NCBI GenBank assembly: GCA_950295325.1
Contig: OX485808.1
Span: forward strand, 32,077,180-32,141,179
DNA length: 64,000 nucleotides
Reading direction: 5' to 3'
Origin: Polytrichum commune
Taxonomy: Eukaryota; Streptophyta; Polytrichopsida; Polytrichales; Polytrichaceae
The notes under the pieces are model-generated. The model made no database searches and was not told where the DNA came from. It saw only the letters and a list, made by a program, of their open reading frames with translations. The translations under genes were made by a program, and so were the position numbers. Shown here in pieces: positions 20,774 to 31,808 of this stretch; positions within the stretch are counted from its first letter, which is position 1; each line of letters begins with the position of its first letter.

Positions 20774-20816
20774 TCACGGCTAGTCCTCCCCGTTCATTGT
20801 AAGTGTGGGTATGGGT

Positions 20817-21592
20817 ATATTGTTCTCCCTCTTTAGTATGACACGTTTGGGAAACACATAAAAAGGTCGTATTATCGAGGTGTTGTCTTGTCATTAATAT
20901 GATAAATGGTGTAAAGTTGTCGTATTATCGAGGGAATATGAAAACATAAGTAATACGAGCTTAAAAATTATATACAACGAGTTTAAGCAATATAGATGGT
21001 ATGAAATAATAACTTATAACTCCAAACAAATACAAATATTCTCAAGAACTCTTGAAATAGGAGTCCAAAGATCTCTAGTGTTGCCTACCCAAGTTCGCAA
21101 CCATCATCTTATCTAAATTCCCTACTTACTTTTGAAAACTAATAATTTCATTAACACCAAAACATAAAGATTTCTCTAATAAGAAACTAGACAACAATGA
21201 TGCATGACATTCAACATCAAGATACTAGTGATACTCTATCACCCGTGTACAAGGCAACATACTAGGCAGGATGCCACTCTAACCCTAACCATGTCCATTC
21301 TACACTAGAGACCCTAATTCTCATCAAGTTCCCAGTGATAAGTGAAGTTCCCAAGTAGTTCCCCAGTGAAAAATGGATGTACTTCAGATGTACAACACAC
21401 AAATGAAAGGAATTTCAACATGAACTACCTCTTTAACATGACAAAACGACAGAGATTCTAAATGCCGCAACATCGAGCGCCGAAGTCGTATAAAAGAGGG
21501 AGTTTTGGACTTGAAAGTTGGGTCTCATAAAAATGGGTCGTAATATCGAGGGTGTCGTATAAACGAGTGTCATGTTAACAAGGTTAGACTAT
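20817..21592. mobile_element. Possible pogo-like (Tc1/mariner) non-autonomous element
   Basis: Words of the type 'gtcgtattatcgagg' at 20,868-20,940 and 'gtcgtaatatcgaggg', 'gtcgtataaacgag' at 21,536-21,570 resemble the subterminal 'tcgttataacga' motifs known from pogo/Tigger elements. The outer sequence 'tatattgttctccctcttt' loosely matches the complement of 'aaggttagactatat' at the right. No transposase is encoded. Confidence 0.35.
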
Positions 21593-21845
21593 ATTGGAAC
21601 GAAGAAAGGAAGGAAGGGGCTGGCATCAATCCCATGCATGCCCACATGGAAAAAGTCCCAAAGCTCTCTTTCTCTCTCTCATCTACCATTGTGTCAATGG
21701 CGCATCATGAATTCCAATACAACCCCTTCCACACGGGCTCATGGGGCTCCTCAACGAGCCCGTTTATGAAGTTGAAAGTCACTTCCCCACACACACACAA
21801 AGAGACACAAATGAACTTCACCTTCACCTTCACCTAACTACTCTC

Positions 21846-22215
21846 ACATTGTGGTGCCCGAATCTCAATAAAATAATACTAGTTGCCATGCCACCACCAA
21901 CGACTCGCCCGTGACTTGGCCTTGGCTATGGCTATGGCTCTATCCCTCCCTTGCTCGCTTGCCAGTTACGAGCTTCATGGGAGTTCGTTCGTGCGTGCTT
22001 CTTTTTAACTTAAAGCAGGCACTTTACAGCGAGCTAGGGTTTCACGGCCCATGACCACTTGGAATCGGAAGCTTTTTTTCCATTCCCGTGACTTGCAATC
22101 TACAACCACGGCTATTGAATCAAACAATCGTAGTAGTAGTAGTTGTTGCCACCACATCAAACAACAAGTGGCCGATGATGTGGGGATGCCTAACAAGTTG
22201 CCGATGACGTGGCGG
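21846..22215 (+). repeat. Outlying unit of the GGCCCGTGACC satellite
   Basis: It has the satellite order: 'tagttgccatgcca', 'gcccgtgacttgg', 'gagcttcatgg', 'gcactttaca', 'cggcccatgaccacttgg', 'attcccgtgacttg', 'gttgccaccac'. It is separated from the main array by the foldback at 22.27-23.34 kb. A GTA trinucleotide run lies at about 22,130-22,142. Confidence 0.7.
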
Positions 22216-22269
22216 TGCCTTGCGTTGTTGGCAAGGGAGAGGGGTGAATGTTATCCAACGAGCTTTGTC

Positions 22270-23340
22270 GGCTTCATATGGGGTGTGTGTCATGGTAGAG
22301 GGCGGGTCTCAGTCTTTGGTGTGTACAGTCCGACCTGTTGCTAAGGTCTAGGAGTGCATGAACGGATGTGTGGGTCTTAGAACAAGTGTCCACAACTGTT
22401 GTCGTGCATTGTGTCTTGTGCAGATAATGTCTTGCCCCACATTTTCGTATCTTAGATGTGGAAATGTAGTGAAAAATCTGAGCTCCCCTAGCAATGTACA
22501 TGCACACGTTAATTTGTGCTTGGGAAAAACCGTGTTGACGATATTGTCTCTGAAGGTGTACATGTTCTTAACGCGTATTCTCTAGAGAAAGTTGGGTTTG
22601 TATTTTATTACAAGACCAACTATTTCTCATAATGGATTACAATTTTCCAACAAAAAATCTACATGGTTTGTGGAAGTGGTAGTTTTGACATATTTTGACG
22701 ATTAGGAGAGAGGAAATATAATATATGTGGGTTTTGTGACTATGTTGTGGTTACAATGTGCGTATGACATAGTACGTGTAGTGCAAATATTCATCTGCCC
22801 TAGCCTCAATCATTCTCAATGTCCATGCCAAACATTTTGGGGAAACTCTTCAATATGTGCCCAAATTCATTATGTTTATCTTTTATAATTGTCAAATATG
22901 TGAAAATCACCACTCCATAAATCATTAGGTTTTTGTTGGTAATCCATCATGAGAATGGATGAAAATTTGTTGACCTTGTAATACATTTCAACCCAAGTGT
23001 CTCCAATGAAATACAAGTCAAGTCCATGTGGACCTCGCAACTTGCAAGACAATGTCCTCAACAAGTTTCTCAAAGCTCAAATTTATTCGTGCATGTACAA
23101 TGCTACAACAACTCAAAATATCACCACGATTCCACATCTAAGATCCAAAAATGTGAGGTAGTAGGAACATTGTATGCGCAAAACATAGTTTGTGCAACAT
23201 ATTCTTTCTTTAAAAAAAAAACATGAACATGGACGCAATGCATGACAATTATAGTTGTGAATGTTTGTTCTAGAACCCACACAATTGTGCGTTTGTGCAC
23301 TTTCCAACCCATCCTAGACCCATGCGACATGCTTTGCGAG
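22270..23340. mobile_element. Foldback element U (arms about 300 bp, spacer about 370 bp)
   Basis: The left arm (about 22,320-22,600) and the complement of the right arm (about 22,985-23,330) share 'gtgtgggt.ctagaacaa', 'cacaact.t', 'gtcatgcattg', 'atcttagatgtgga' and 'gcattgtacatgcac'. The AT-rich spacer encodes nothing recognisable. It lies inside the satellite and splits one outlying unit from the rest. Confidence 0.7.
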
Positions 23341-26300
23341 TCTCATATGTATCCCTCCCCAATATGAAGGGCCCGTGACCGTTGAAATTAAAAATCTCTC
23401 AATCCCGTGACTCAAAATACAAAACCACAATGTTTCAATAAAATAATATTAGTTGACACCACAGAAAAGAAACAAATTGCCAATAACTTGGCTATGCCTT
23501 TGTGACAAGAGCTTCGTGGCAGTTCGTGCGTGGTCTTTAGGGGCAACTTTACACTAAGTCGGTGCTTGGTGGCCCGTGACCATTGGAATCTGAAAACCTC
23601 CCATTCCCGTGACTGGAGTTTTATAAACCACAAATTTTAATTAATATAGTAGTAGTTTTTGCCACCACACCAGCAACAAATACCCCATGACTTGGCTATG
23701 CCTTCTTGGCACCGAGAGCTCGTGGTCTTAGGGGCTACCTTACACTAGAGTTAAAGGGCCTGTGACCATTGAAATCTAAAACCTCTTATTCCTGTGAATT
23801 GAAATCATTTGAGGCCATAAAATCCAACAAAAATAATAATAGTTGCCATTACACCAACAAAAAATTGCCCGTGGCTTGGCTTTGCCTTCCTGGCATTAAG
23901 AGCTTGTGGTCTTAGGGTATGTCACACTTAGAGCTGAAGGCCCCGTGACCATTGAAATATAAAACCTCCTATTCCCGTGACTTGAAATCTGCAACCACAA
24001 CTTTCAACAAAAATAACACTAGTTGTCATCACACCAACAACAAATTGCATGTGGTCTTAGGGTATGTCACACTTTTAGAGCTGAAGGGCCCGTGACCATT
24101 GAAATATAAAACCTCCTATTCCCGTGACTTGAAATCTGCAACCACAACTTTCAACAAAAATAACACTAGTTGTCATCACACCAACAACAAATTGCACGTG
24201 GTCTTAGGGTATGTCACACTTAGAGCTGAAGGGTCTGTGACCATTGAAATATAAAACCTCCTATTCCCATGACTTGAAATCTGCAACCACAACTTTCAAC
24301 AAAAATAACACTACACAGAATATGATATTTAGTGTTTGATTAGATTTAGTGTTTTACCACCCTACTTTGCTCAACACTAATTTTCAATTCTTTGATAATT
24401 AGTGTTAGACATAAATGCGCCGCCGCCGCCTTCTTCCTTGTTGCCACCTCTTTCCTACTAAACACTAAATTCGTGCATGTAACTTTCACATATTACCATA
24501 GATGATATTTAGTGTTTGAGTTTACATTTAATGTTACTGACTTTCATAGGGTTAGTGATATTTAGTGTAGTGTTCGTATTTAGTGTATCTAACACTAAAT
24601 ATCATATTTTGTGTAGTTGTCATCACACCAACAATAAATTGCACCGGACTTGGCTGTGCCTTGCTGGCACCGAGAGCTCATGGTCTTAGGGTACATCACA
24701 CTTAAAGCTCAAGGGCCTGTGACCATTGAAACTTAAAATCACTCGCTTTCGTGACTTGAAGTCTGAAACCCGCTATTTTCACCAAAAATAATAGAAGTAA
24801 CCATCACACTGACAACAAATTGCCCGTGACTATCTTACTTGTCTATGCCTTCCTGGCAAAAAAATCCCATCGTTGATCGTGGTCTGTAAGGGAGGACTTT
24901 GCGCTACTTAAAGCTTGAGGGCCCGTGACCGTTGGAATCTGAAACCTCCCATTCCCGTGACTTGAAATTCAGAACCACAAATCTACAAAATAATAGTAGT
25001 TTTTGGCCACCACACCAACAACACAAAGTCCCCGTGACTTATTGACTATGCCTGCCTTCCTGGTACGGAGAGCTCGTGGTCTTTTAGAGTACTTTCCCAC
25101 TTAGAGCTAAAGGGCCCGTGACCGTTGAAATCTTAAAACCTCTTTATTCCCGTGACCATGACCTTTGAAATCTGAAACCACGACAACTTTGAAGCCAAAA
25201 ATAATAGTAGTTGCCATCACACTGACAACAAATTGCCCGTGACAATCTTAGTTGTCAATGCCTTCCTGGCAAAGAACCGTGGTCTGTAAGGGAGGACTTT
25301 ACGCTACTTAAAGTTTGAGGGCCCGTGACCGTTGGAATCTGAAACCTCCCATATCCGTGACTTGAAATGTAAAACCACAACTTTACAAAATAATAGTAGT
25401 TTTTTTTTGCCACCGCACCAACAACACAAATTCCCCATGACTTGTTGTCTATGCCTTCCTTCCTGGTACGGAGAGCTCGTGGTCTTTTAGGGTACTTTTC
25501 CACTTAGAGCTAAATGGCCTGTGACCACAGAAATCTTAAAACCTCTTTATTCCCGTGACCATGATCTTTGAAATCTGAAACCACGACAACTTTGAAGCCA
25601 AAAATAATAGTAGTTGCCATCACACTGACAACAAATTGCCCGTGACAATCTTAGTTGTCTATGCCTTCCTGGCAAAGAGATCCGTGGCCTGCAAGGGAGG
25701 ACTTGACGCTACTTAAAGTTTGAGGGCCCGTGACCGTTGGAATCCGAAACCTCCGATTCCCGTGACTTGAAACTCAAAACCACAAATTTACAAAATAATA
25801 GTATTTTCTTTTGCCACCGCACCAACAACCAAAATTCCCCGTGACTGTTGCCTACACCTTCTTGGTACGGAGAGCGTGTGGTCTTTTTGGGTACTTTTCC
25901 ACTTAAAGCTAAAGGGCCCGTGACCATTGAAATCTTAAAACCTCTTTATTCCCGTGACCATGACCGTGCACTGAAAAATATGAAACCACGTCAACGTTGA
26001 GGCCAAAAATAATAGTAGTTGCCATCACACTGACAACAAATTGCCCGTGACAATCTTAGTTGTCTATGCTTCTCTGGCACTGATGAGATTCATGGCAGAT
26101 CGTGGTCTTTAAAAGGGGGCACTTTACACCACACTTAGTCTAGTCGAGCATTAAGGGCCCGTGACCTTTGGGTATGTTGGAACGTCTTGTTTCCGTGACT
26201 TGCAAATCAATCTGAAACCGCAACTTTCAACACGACTAAATAATGCTGGGAGTTGCTATCACACCCACAACACAAGTGCCCGTGAATCACTGATTGTCTA

Positions 26301-26480
26301 TTGCCTTCCTGGCAAAGAGATTTGTGGCAGCTCATAAAGCTTGAGGGCCCGTGACTTATTGAGGGACTCTGGCCCCCTCCTCTACAACTACAACTACTAC
26401 TATCACATCCGTCATGTTCCACAAATTTTAATTTAATGCTTTTTTAGAGTAATAATTGCCATGGTGACACCGAAAAAAAC
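23341..26480 (+). repeat. Satellite array, about 15 units, with 402-bp dimers
   Basis: The word GCCCGTGACC or a near variant recurs at about 23,371, 23,572, 23,758, 23,941, 24,090, 24,233, 24,715, 24,921, 25,114, 25,321, 25,517, 25,726, 25,916, 26,157 and 26,347. Early spacings are about 201, 187, 183, 147 and 144. From 24,921 they alternate (193, 207, 196, 209, 190), a higher-order dimer of about 402 bp. Units also hold 'attcccgtgacttgaaat', 'aataatagtagtt', 'cacac.aacaacaaattgcc' and 'tatgccttcctggca'. The same words occur in the foldback at 27,773 and in element F, so the satellite seems to come from transposon ends. Confidence 0.9.
24314..24613 (-). mobile_element. MITE family C, copy 3 (300 bp) inside the satellite
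   Basis: Ends CACAGAATATGATATTTAG and CACAAAATATGATATTTAG (complement) are flanked by TA (24,312-24,313 and 24,614-24,615). The neighbouring units at 24.02 and 24.17 kb show the empty target 'aacactagttgtcatc', which fixes the duplication as TA. The interior is the reverse of copy 1 and nearly identical to it, including the GGCGGC-type stretch. Confidence 0.92.
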
Positions 26481-26561
26481 AAATTGCCCGTGACTTGGTT
26501 CATAGCGATGACTAGGGAGAAGCGGTCACTACACTAAAGGCCGGTTTGGACTATGGTGAGG

Positions 26562-26795
26562 AAGTGCACGGGGAAGAACCGGCGGTTAGTTACAAATGGA
26601 CCGGTTGAGTTTGAGAAATGGTTGGTTGAAGTTCGAGGCTTTAGGAGATTTACTGATCAATTTAGAGGAATTTGTAGAAGAATGTACCTCAAATGAATAA
26701 AGCACAACCGGAGGATGTCAACATGTAACCAATTGGATTTAGATTCACTAGGATCTTGACCAACTATACCCAAAAACTTCACGGGCACTGCACCG
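26562..26795 (+). mobile_element. Element J, left arm only
   Basis: Starts near 'gtgcacggggaagaacc' and follows the J left arm: 'gaccggttgagtttgagaaa', 'gaagttcgaggctt', 'acctcaaatgaa', 'aaccggaggatgtca', 'aggatcttgacc', ending at 'ttcacgggcactgcacc'. The right arm is missing. Confidence 0.7.
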
Positions 26796-27159
26796 GTCAG
26801 TCAAGAATTTCAATCCAAGACAAGGTTATTTGAAGCAACGGTTGGTACGATGGACAAGATGAAAAAGAAAAAGAAAAGGAAAAAGTAGAATGTCTAAAGT
26901 TGGAGTTCTCCGGAGGCCAAGTTTCTTGTCCAAGGGGTGAGGTTGTCCAATAAACTTGACCTCTTAAGAACTCTCCCAACATGAAGTGTTACCATGTTGG
27001 CAGCCATGTCATTTGTTCATCCACGCTCGAAGTTCTCCACCGGAGAAGTCTTGGCTGTAGTGTAAAACATTGGCTAATGAAGAAATCATTTTGTAGCAAA
27101 TCATATTCCTTCATTTCCCTAAAACTCTTGACTAGTGCACTTCTTCACCAAAGTTGGAA
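26796..27159. other. No gene; polypurine AAG/GAAAA run
   Basis: A purine-rich run lies near 26,857-26,887. The rest is unassigned. The two short frames on either strand have no recognisable domain. Confidence 0.4.
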
Positions 27160-27402
27160 CTAACTCTAAATAAAGTATTTTAGTGTCACCGATTCTATTT
27201 GTCTTGCTCATTACTAGTTGTGAACCACCCGTGTAGTGTCACCGACACTAAATGTAAATCTAACACTACCTTTCATTCCTAATAGAATTATTTAAGCAAT
27301 AAATTTTTACAATTAATGTCACTTACTAAGTGATATTTCATCCAGTTTTCAATCATCAATGACAATATTCCATTACATAGATGTTAGGATGCATAACATA
27401 CC
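27160..27402 (-). mobile_element. MITE family D, minus copy (truncated)
   Basis: The left end 'taaagtattttagtgtcacc' is followed by 'gattctatttgtcttgctca', 'cccgtgtagtgtcaccgaca', 'tcacttactaagtgat' and 'ttaggatgcataacatacca', all in D order. The other terminus is lost. Confidence 0.7.
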
Positions 27403-27651
27403 AAACCGAAAGCAGATGAACTAAAAGTAAGTTTTTTTGGCACAAATTGAAATAAAAATCAATTCCAAAGGAAAGTGCATGTCACACTGGGAGAACCAGA
27501 GCAAAACCGAGGGGACTCAAGAGATAATGCCCATTTGGGGTCTAACCTTCCAGTAACTGACAAATTGCTACAAGTAATAGTAAGACCTTTGACACATCAT
27601 ACCTAGTCAAATTCAGTACAAATACCCTCATATGCAACATCTGGGCTGGGG

Positions 27652-27735
27652 CGAACCAACCCATACACTGGTCCCTTGGAGACAAGGGTTTAGGCATCCA
27701 ACAAGGAACGAGTGTATGGGTTGGTTCACCCAAAT
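27652..27735. repeat. Short inverted repeat
   Basis: The arms AACCAACCCATACACT (about 27,655) and its complement (about 27,710) flank a loop of about 40 bases. 'caacatctggg' is also repeated directly on both sides (about 27,628 and 27,737). Confidence 0.65.
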
Positions 27736-27772
27736 CCAACATCTGGGGCTTCAAGAACTAAAAGTAAGTTTC

Positions 27773-28088
27773 ATGGCAAGAGCATTGTGGTAGTTCATAG
27801 GTTTTTAAGGGGCACTTTACTATATATTTGATTTAGTGCAAGACTACCATCCTACTTGGGGGGTTTCAAATCTAAGAATTGAATATTTTCTAAGATAGAG
27901 TTTCACAATTCTAAAACTATATTTTCCCCACATTTTGTTATTTTGATGAAATAATTTTAATTTCCATTGAACCCGCCCAAGTGGGACAATATTCATCATC
28001 AACCCACCGTAGTGAACAATAGACTATCCTCAATCTCTAATGTGAAGTGCCCCTTGAAGATCATGAATTGCCATGAAGCTCTTGCCAT
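27773..28088. mobile_element. Foldback element G, related to the satellite
   Basis: The left arm 'atggcaagagc...gtagttcatagg...aaggggcacttta' is inverted at the right ('aagtgccccttgaagatcat' to 'gctcttgccat'). The arms contain the satellite words for 'ggcaagagcttcgtggcag' and 'ggggca.ctttacac'. The AT-rich middle also carries a 'cccaagtggg' inverted pair. Non-coding. Confidence 0.7.
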
Positions 28089-28245
28089 AAAGGCATAGCC
28101 AAGTGTTCTGGTTTTTTTTATTAGACCCATCTCTTTGAGGTGTGCTTGACGCAAAATATTTTAGTGGTCATAGGCCTCAAGATCTAAGGTAAGTGGACCT
28201 AATTCTTAACCAAACACCTATAATTGATTGATGGGTGGTTAGTAC

Positions 28246-28795
28246 AAATCTAACAGACCTTGGACAACTACCAAAATAACTATAGTTAACTAGATTTTTT
28301 TCAATACATTTTAGGGAACAACTTTAGTTAACTAGAAAAATTTAAGACCAGATTCAAGAACAACTATAATTAACTAGAAAAATTCCAAGTATTATTGTAT
28401 GTTCAAAGAAGCTCGCCTCTTGATTTGCTTCAGTTGAGGGTCTTTCATATGCTCGGGCCACTGAGGATCATCAAGAAATGCCTTAATACGATCACTCACA
28501 AGGTTGGGCTCCAAAACAACCTCCATGTACACCACCAACATAAATAACACACTAGTGACACTAGTGACACTACAACATAATTCCATGAACATGTTGCGCT
28601 CAACTTTGGTTAACTAGATATTTAGCTAACTAGATATAATTATAGTTAACTACATTTTTTGGCAGACCGAATTCAAAACAACTATAATTAACTACATTTT
28701 TTGGCAGGTCAAATCGCGAACAACTATGATACGAAAGGCAACTAGTTAACTAATAGTTGAATTAGTTGATTAGTTGCCCAAGGTCTAAAATCTAA
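28246..28795 (+). mobile_element. Element R: hAT-type non-autonomous transposon (534 bp)
   Basis: The body, 28,254-28,787, is flanked by perfect 8-bp direct repeats AAATCTAA (28,246-28,253 and 28,788-28,795). The terminal repeats are CAGACCTTGGACAACTA and, as complement of the right end, TAGACCTTGGGCAACTA. They differ at the first base (C against T), as the ends of maize Ac are known to do. Many subterminal 'aactata.ttaactag' words lie inside in both orientations, a usual site for hAT transposase binding. No transposase is encoded. Confidence 0.85.
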
Positions 28796-29034
28796 GAACA
28801 TACAAAAAAAAAAGACATGCATGTAAAAAGATAATAAATTATGTGCTCAAGATTTGTTAACCATTTTAGGTTCAATCATTCAACACAATTGGAGGGAGAC
28901 CAATGCAGCTCACATATGGCTCACTTATGGCATATTTACCCACATAAGGGGATATTCAATATCTATTTAAGATTTCTCAATCTGACCATTTTTGCTTAAT
29001 AACAATTAGGGTTGGTACTTAAGCCATTTGTTTT

Positions 29035-29056
29035 GGGGGTGGGGGGGGGGGGGGGG
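29035..29056. repeat. G-run tract
   Basis: GGGGG, T and then sixteen G. No inverted partner was found nearby, unlike the K elements. Confidence 0.8.
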
Positions 29057-29229
29057 TCAATTTCTCCACTAGTTTATGTGAGAGCCACCATTATTTTCAA
29101 AAAAATTGGTTTATAAAACTCTGCCCAATAACTCATAATATTTCATTGGATAATTCAATCCCTTAGATTGTACATTGCTATGAGCAATTTAAGTTGTCTT
29201 TGTGAATTTGTTGCCTCTTTACCCATGCA

Positions 29230-29397
29230 AGTTATGTTGGGTCAAACCATATCACAAAGAACTTATATTTTGTTTCTTCATTTGTATAACACCAACATTG
29301 AAAGCACAACTACTATATGTTGTTTATTGTGATAATAAAAAAATCAGGATAGTGTGAAATGTCGATAAATTAACGTGGGGCAACTAAATTGCACATA
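29230..29397 (+). repeat. Dispersed repeat Y, copy 1
   Basis: The block 'atagtgtgaaatgtcgataa' plus 'ggggcaactaaattgcacat' recurs with changes at about 35,570-35,630 and 58,275-58,340, each time after an AT-rich stretch preceded by 'gatta/ttacaa.aa'. Ends and class are unknown. Confidence 0.5.
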
Positions 29398-29400
29398 TGA

Positions 29401-29914
29401 AGGCCACTTTACACACATGCCAAGGGCTATGACCATGAAAATCTACGGGCTCTTGAAAATCACCCAAAAGCCGTACCATGGAAAATAGTAAGCCAAGTTT
29501 ACAATTGGTGGGCCCTCAAGCCTAGTGTAAAGTGAACTTGGACCGTGTTAAGGGATTCTAACATAATTTATGGACCATCCAAAATAGTGGGTGGTCTGGG
29601 ACCTCACCATGGTAATATAATCTTTCAAGAAGCCAATGGCAGTTTGATTTCTTGCCACAACCTCTAATTTTGTGTTAGACCCACCTCTATTTGATGGGCC
29701 TAACACAATACATGGCAGAGCATGAAACATTCTCTACTTGGTGCCATGTCAGATGCCATATAGATTTTTCATCCATTCAAATCCCCCCGGTCCCTCATAC
29801 CCTTAAAAGCCAAGTGTAAAATGAACTTGGACCATCTCTAGCTTCTCAACCAATCACATAATTTGTATATCACGGGTCAAGGGCCCTCAAGCTCTTAATG
29901 TAAAGTGGCCCTTA
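29401..29914. mobile_element. Element F-like, copy 3
   Basis: The left end AGGCCACTTTACACACATG and the complement of the right end AGGGCCACTTTACATTAAG are an inverted pair; 'ccctcaagc' precedes the right one. The interior includes 'gcccatca'/'tgatgggcc' and 'aagtgaacttggacc' repeated twice. No clear target duplication. Confidence 0.6.
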
Positions 29915-31399
29915 GTGTTGGTAGTAAACCAAAGGCACTTTCCACGTAGCAACTCTTCGTACGTGCATGGCATCATTAATGTTGGCCAAGAACTTAGCCA
30001 CAACTCGAAGCTCCATCAATTTTATAGTCAAACAAAATATGCTCAATATGTACTATATAACGCTTGAGTCAAGTGATTGGGCCAATAAAACCCCTCCACC
30101 TATGCCCAAGGCACCATGTGCGAGTCACTTCCTCTCGTTATTTATGAAGCCACCATAATGCTACCATATTTCCAAAAGTTTGGCTTACCAAACTCCGCCG
30201 ATGCCCAATACGAGATTTACATTCGTAATGCAACGATTTCAAGTAAAGGCTCAAAATATTCGGTTTGAATCTCAAGCATCGGGTAGTGTGCCATCTTCCT
30301 CATGTGGGTAACAAAATTTGCCACCACCTAAAGCTTAACTCTTCAATGCTTGAGGAGGGCTTTATTACTAGCTTTTGGGCTAGTGTGAATCGGACTCTCG
30401 AATTGGTTGCGAACAAAATGAGAGCTTTTCCCATAAAGAGGCTTAAGTGTAAGCCTCCATTAAATTCCCCCGATTCCAAGCTTGGCCTAGCTAGCTACTT
30501 AATTATCATAAAAGGTGTGCGCACTTGGGTTCAAAAATTCAAACCTCAAAATGTGGAGAATGTTTCACTTAAGGGCATTTAATCAATCTTGTAAGTCCAC
30601 TTAAGTGCATTAAACAACCTTTTGAACCTTTTTAGAAAAGTTTAGTGGTGATCCATGAGGCCTTTTTATTACCTCGCATGGGCCAAAGAAAGAATTTTCT
30701 CGCATGATGCTCTTATTATGAGCGGTGTGTCAACGTCTCATGTTCCGCGATAATCCACGTGCGAGAACTCATAATTAGGAGTTAAGGTGACGAAAGTGGA
30801 AAAAGGATAATAAGCCTTAAATTAAACCTTCTTTTAAATAGCGATTTGTAAAACGGGGACATAACATAAGCAAGTATATATATAGGGCAATGGGAAGTAC
30901 TTACTTGAAAAACACATGAGCTTCTTGTTCCTTCTCGCCCTTCAATTTTGTAGTTACTTCTCGTCAAGTAATTTGGTACGAATCGGAGTACTTGTATGTG
31001 CGCCGAATAGGACCAAGGTGTTCCTTGAAATGAAGACATAATCCAACGACCCTTGTGCCTCCGAGTTCGATCCAACGGTTGTTGTCACCTTGATAACCGT
31101 TCCCAATAATTGTTCTATTTTTTTAAAAACCGAGCATCACTTTCACTTGTTAGTAGGTCGGCAAAAATGTGGTGTACTTCCTACAATGAGTGCCGCTCCA
31201 AACTTACTCTACAATAACGGGATCAAACCTATTGACTAAGTTGGTGTACGTGTTCTTGCCACAAAGGTACCTACTAGTCACGTGGCTAAGGATTTGTGGC
31301 AACCAAGTAAGTTGAAGGCGTGAACATAATTTGAGAACCCCTCATAGTTCATTTTTTTAAAGTTGTTAATTAGTCCCATGAACTATATCTGGAAAACCA
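29915..31399. other. No gene or element recognised
   Basis: Frames of 105 codons (30,265-30,582, plus) and 97 codons (30,782-31,075, minus) have ordinary amino-acid composition but no domain I recognise, and they show no intron or promoter context. They are noted as unsupported. Confidence 0.35.
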
Positions 31400-31404
31400 T
31401 AAAC

Positions 31405-31556
31405 AGTTAGGGGATAATCGAGAAGAAGTCTATGGGCGATGAAAACAACTTCTGGCTTCTGGTGAGGCCACGTTGCCTTTGCTTTCATGATCGTCGGATT
31501 TGACCGATGTAACCCTCCTCCCCTGATCTCCTCCGTCCCTGCCACCACTCATCCAC
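31405..31556 (-). repeat. Repeat L, copy 1 (about 150 bp)
   Basis: Almost identical to 55,850-55,981, with the shared words 'cgagaagaagtctatgggcg', 'ttctggcttctggtgaggcc' and 'ccctcctcccctgatctcct'. A minus-strand frame of 60 codons is open here. A function is not known. Confidence 0.7.
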
Positions 31557-31613
31557 TGCTTTTAAACCTAACTCTCTAGCATGGTTGTCAGGGATCATAG
31601 ATCGCAGCGACTA

Positions 31614-31808
31614 CACTAAGCATATGATTTAGTGTGATCCATACTATTTATCATGGATCCATGATAATTGTCTTGCGATCTCTAGGTGACATCTAGACAT
31701 GATGTCAGATGACAATTGGTATTTTATGACCATTCACAAAGAACTACTCTAAAGTTTAAACAACTTGGCACACCAACTCTAATGTCACACTAAAACATGC
31801 ATTGAGTG
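31614..31808. mobile_element. Possible small MITE with CACTAAG-type ends
   Basis: Left CACTAAGCATATGATTTAG after TA; right complement CACTCAATGCATGTTTTAG. This is the palindromic terminus type of families C, D and E. The right TA is missing. Confidence 0.35.

Larger units (their letters stand above)
19570..20799. mobile_element. Inverted-repeat element J1, hit by MITE C and MITE E
   Basis: Both ends carry CAATGAACG (plus strand at 19,570; complement at 20,791-20,799), as in the clean copy J2. The left arm is cut by MITE C (with a SINE inside it) and the right arm by MITE E, each at a TA. Subtracting the insertions and one TA for each from 1230 bp leaves about 478 bp, against 475 bp for J2, a strong internal check. 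The core carries the arm pair 'gatctcgaccgattaagccc' and its complement. No coding sequence. Confidence 0.85.

Noticed and set aside
30265-30582. 105-codon plus frame
   Set aside because: Ordinary composition but no recognised motif, and no second copy in the window to show constraint.
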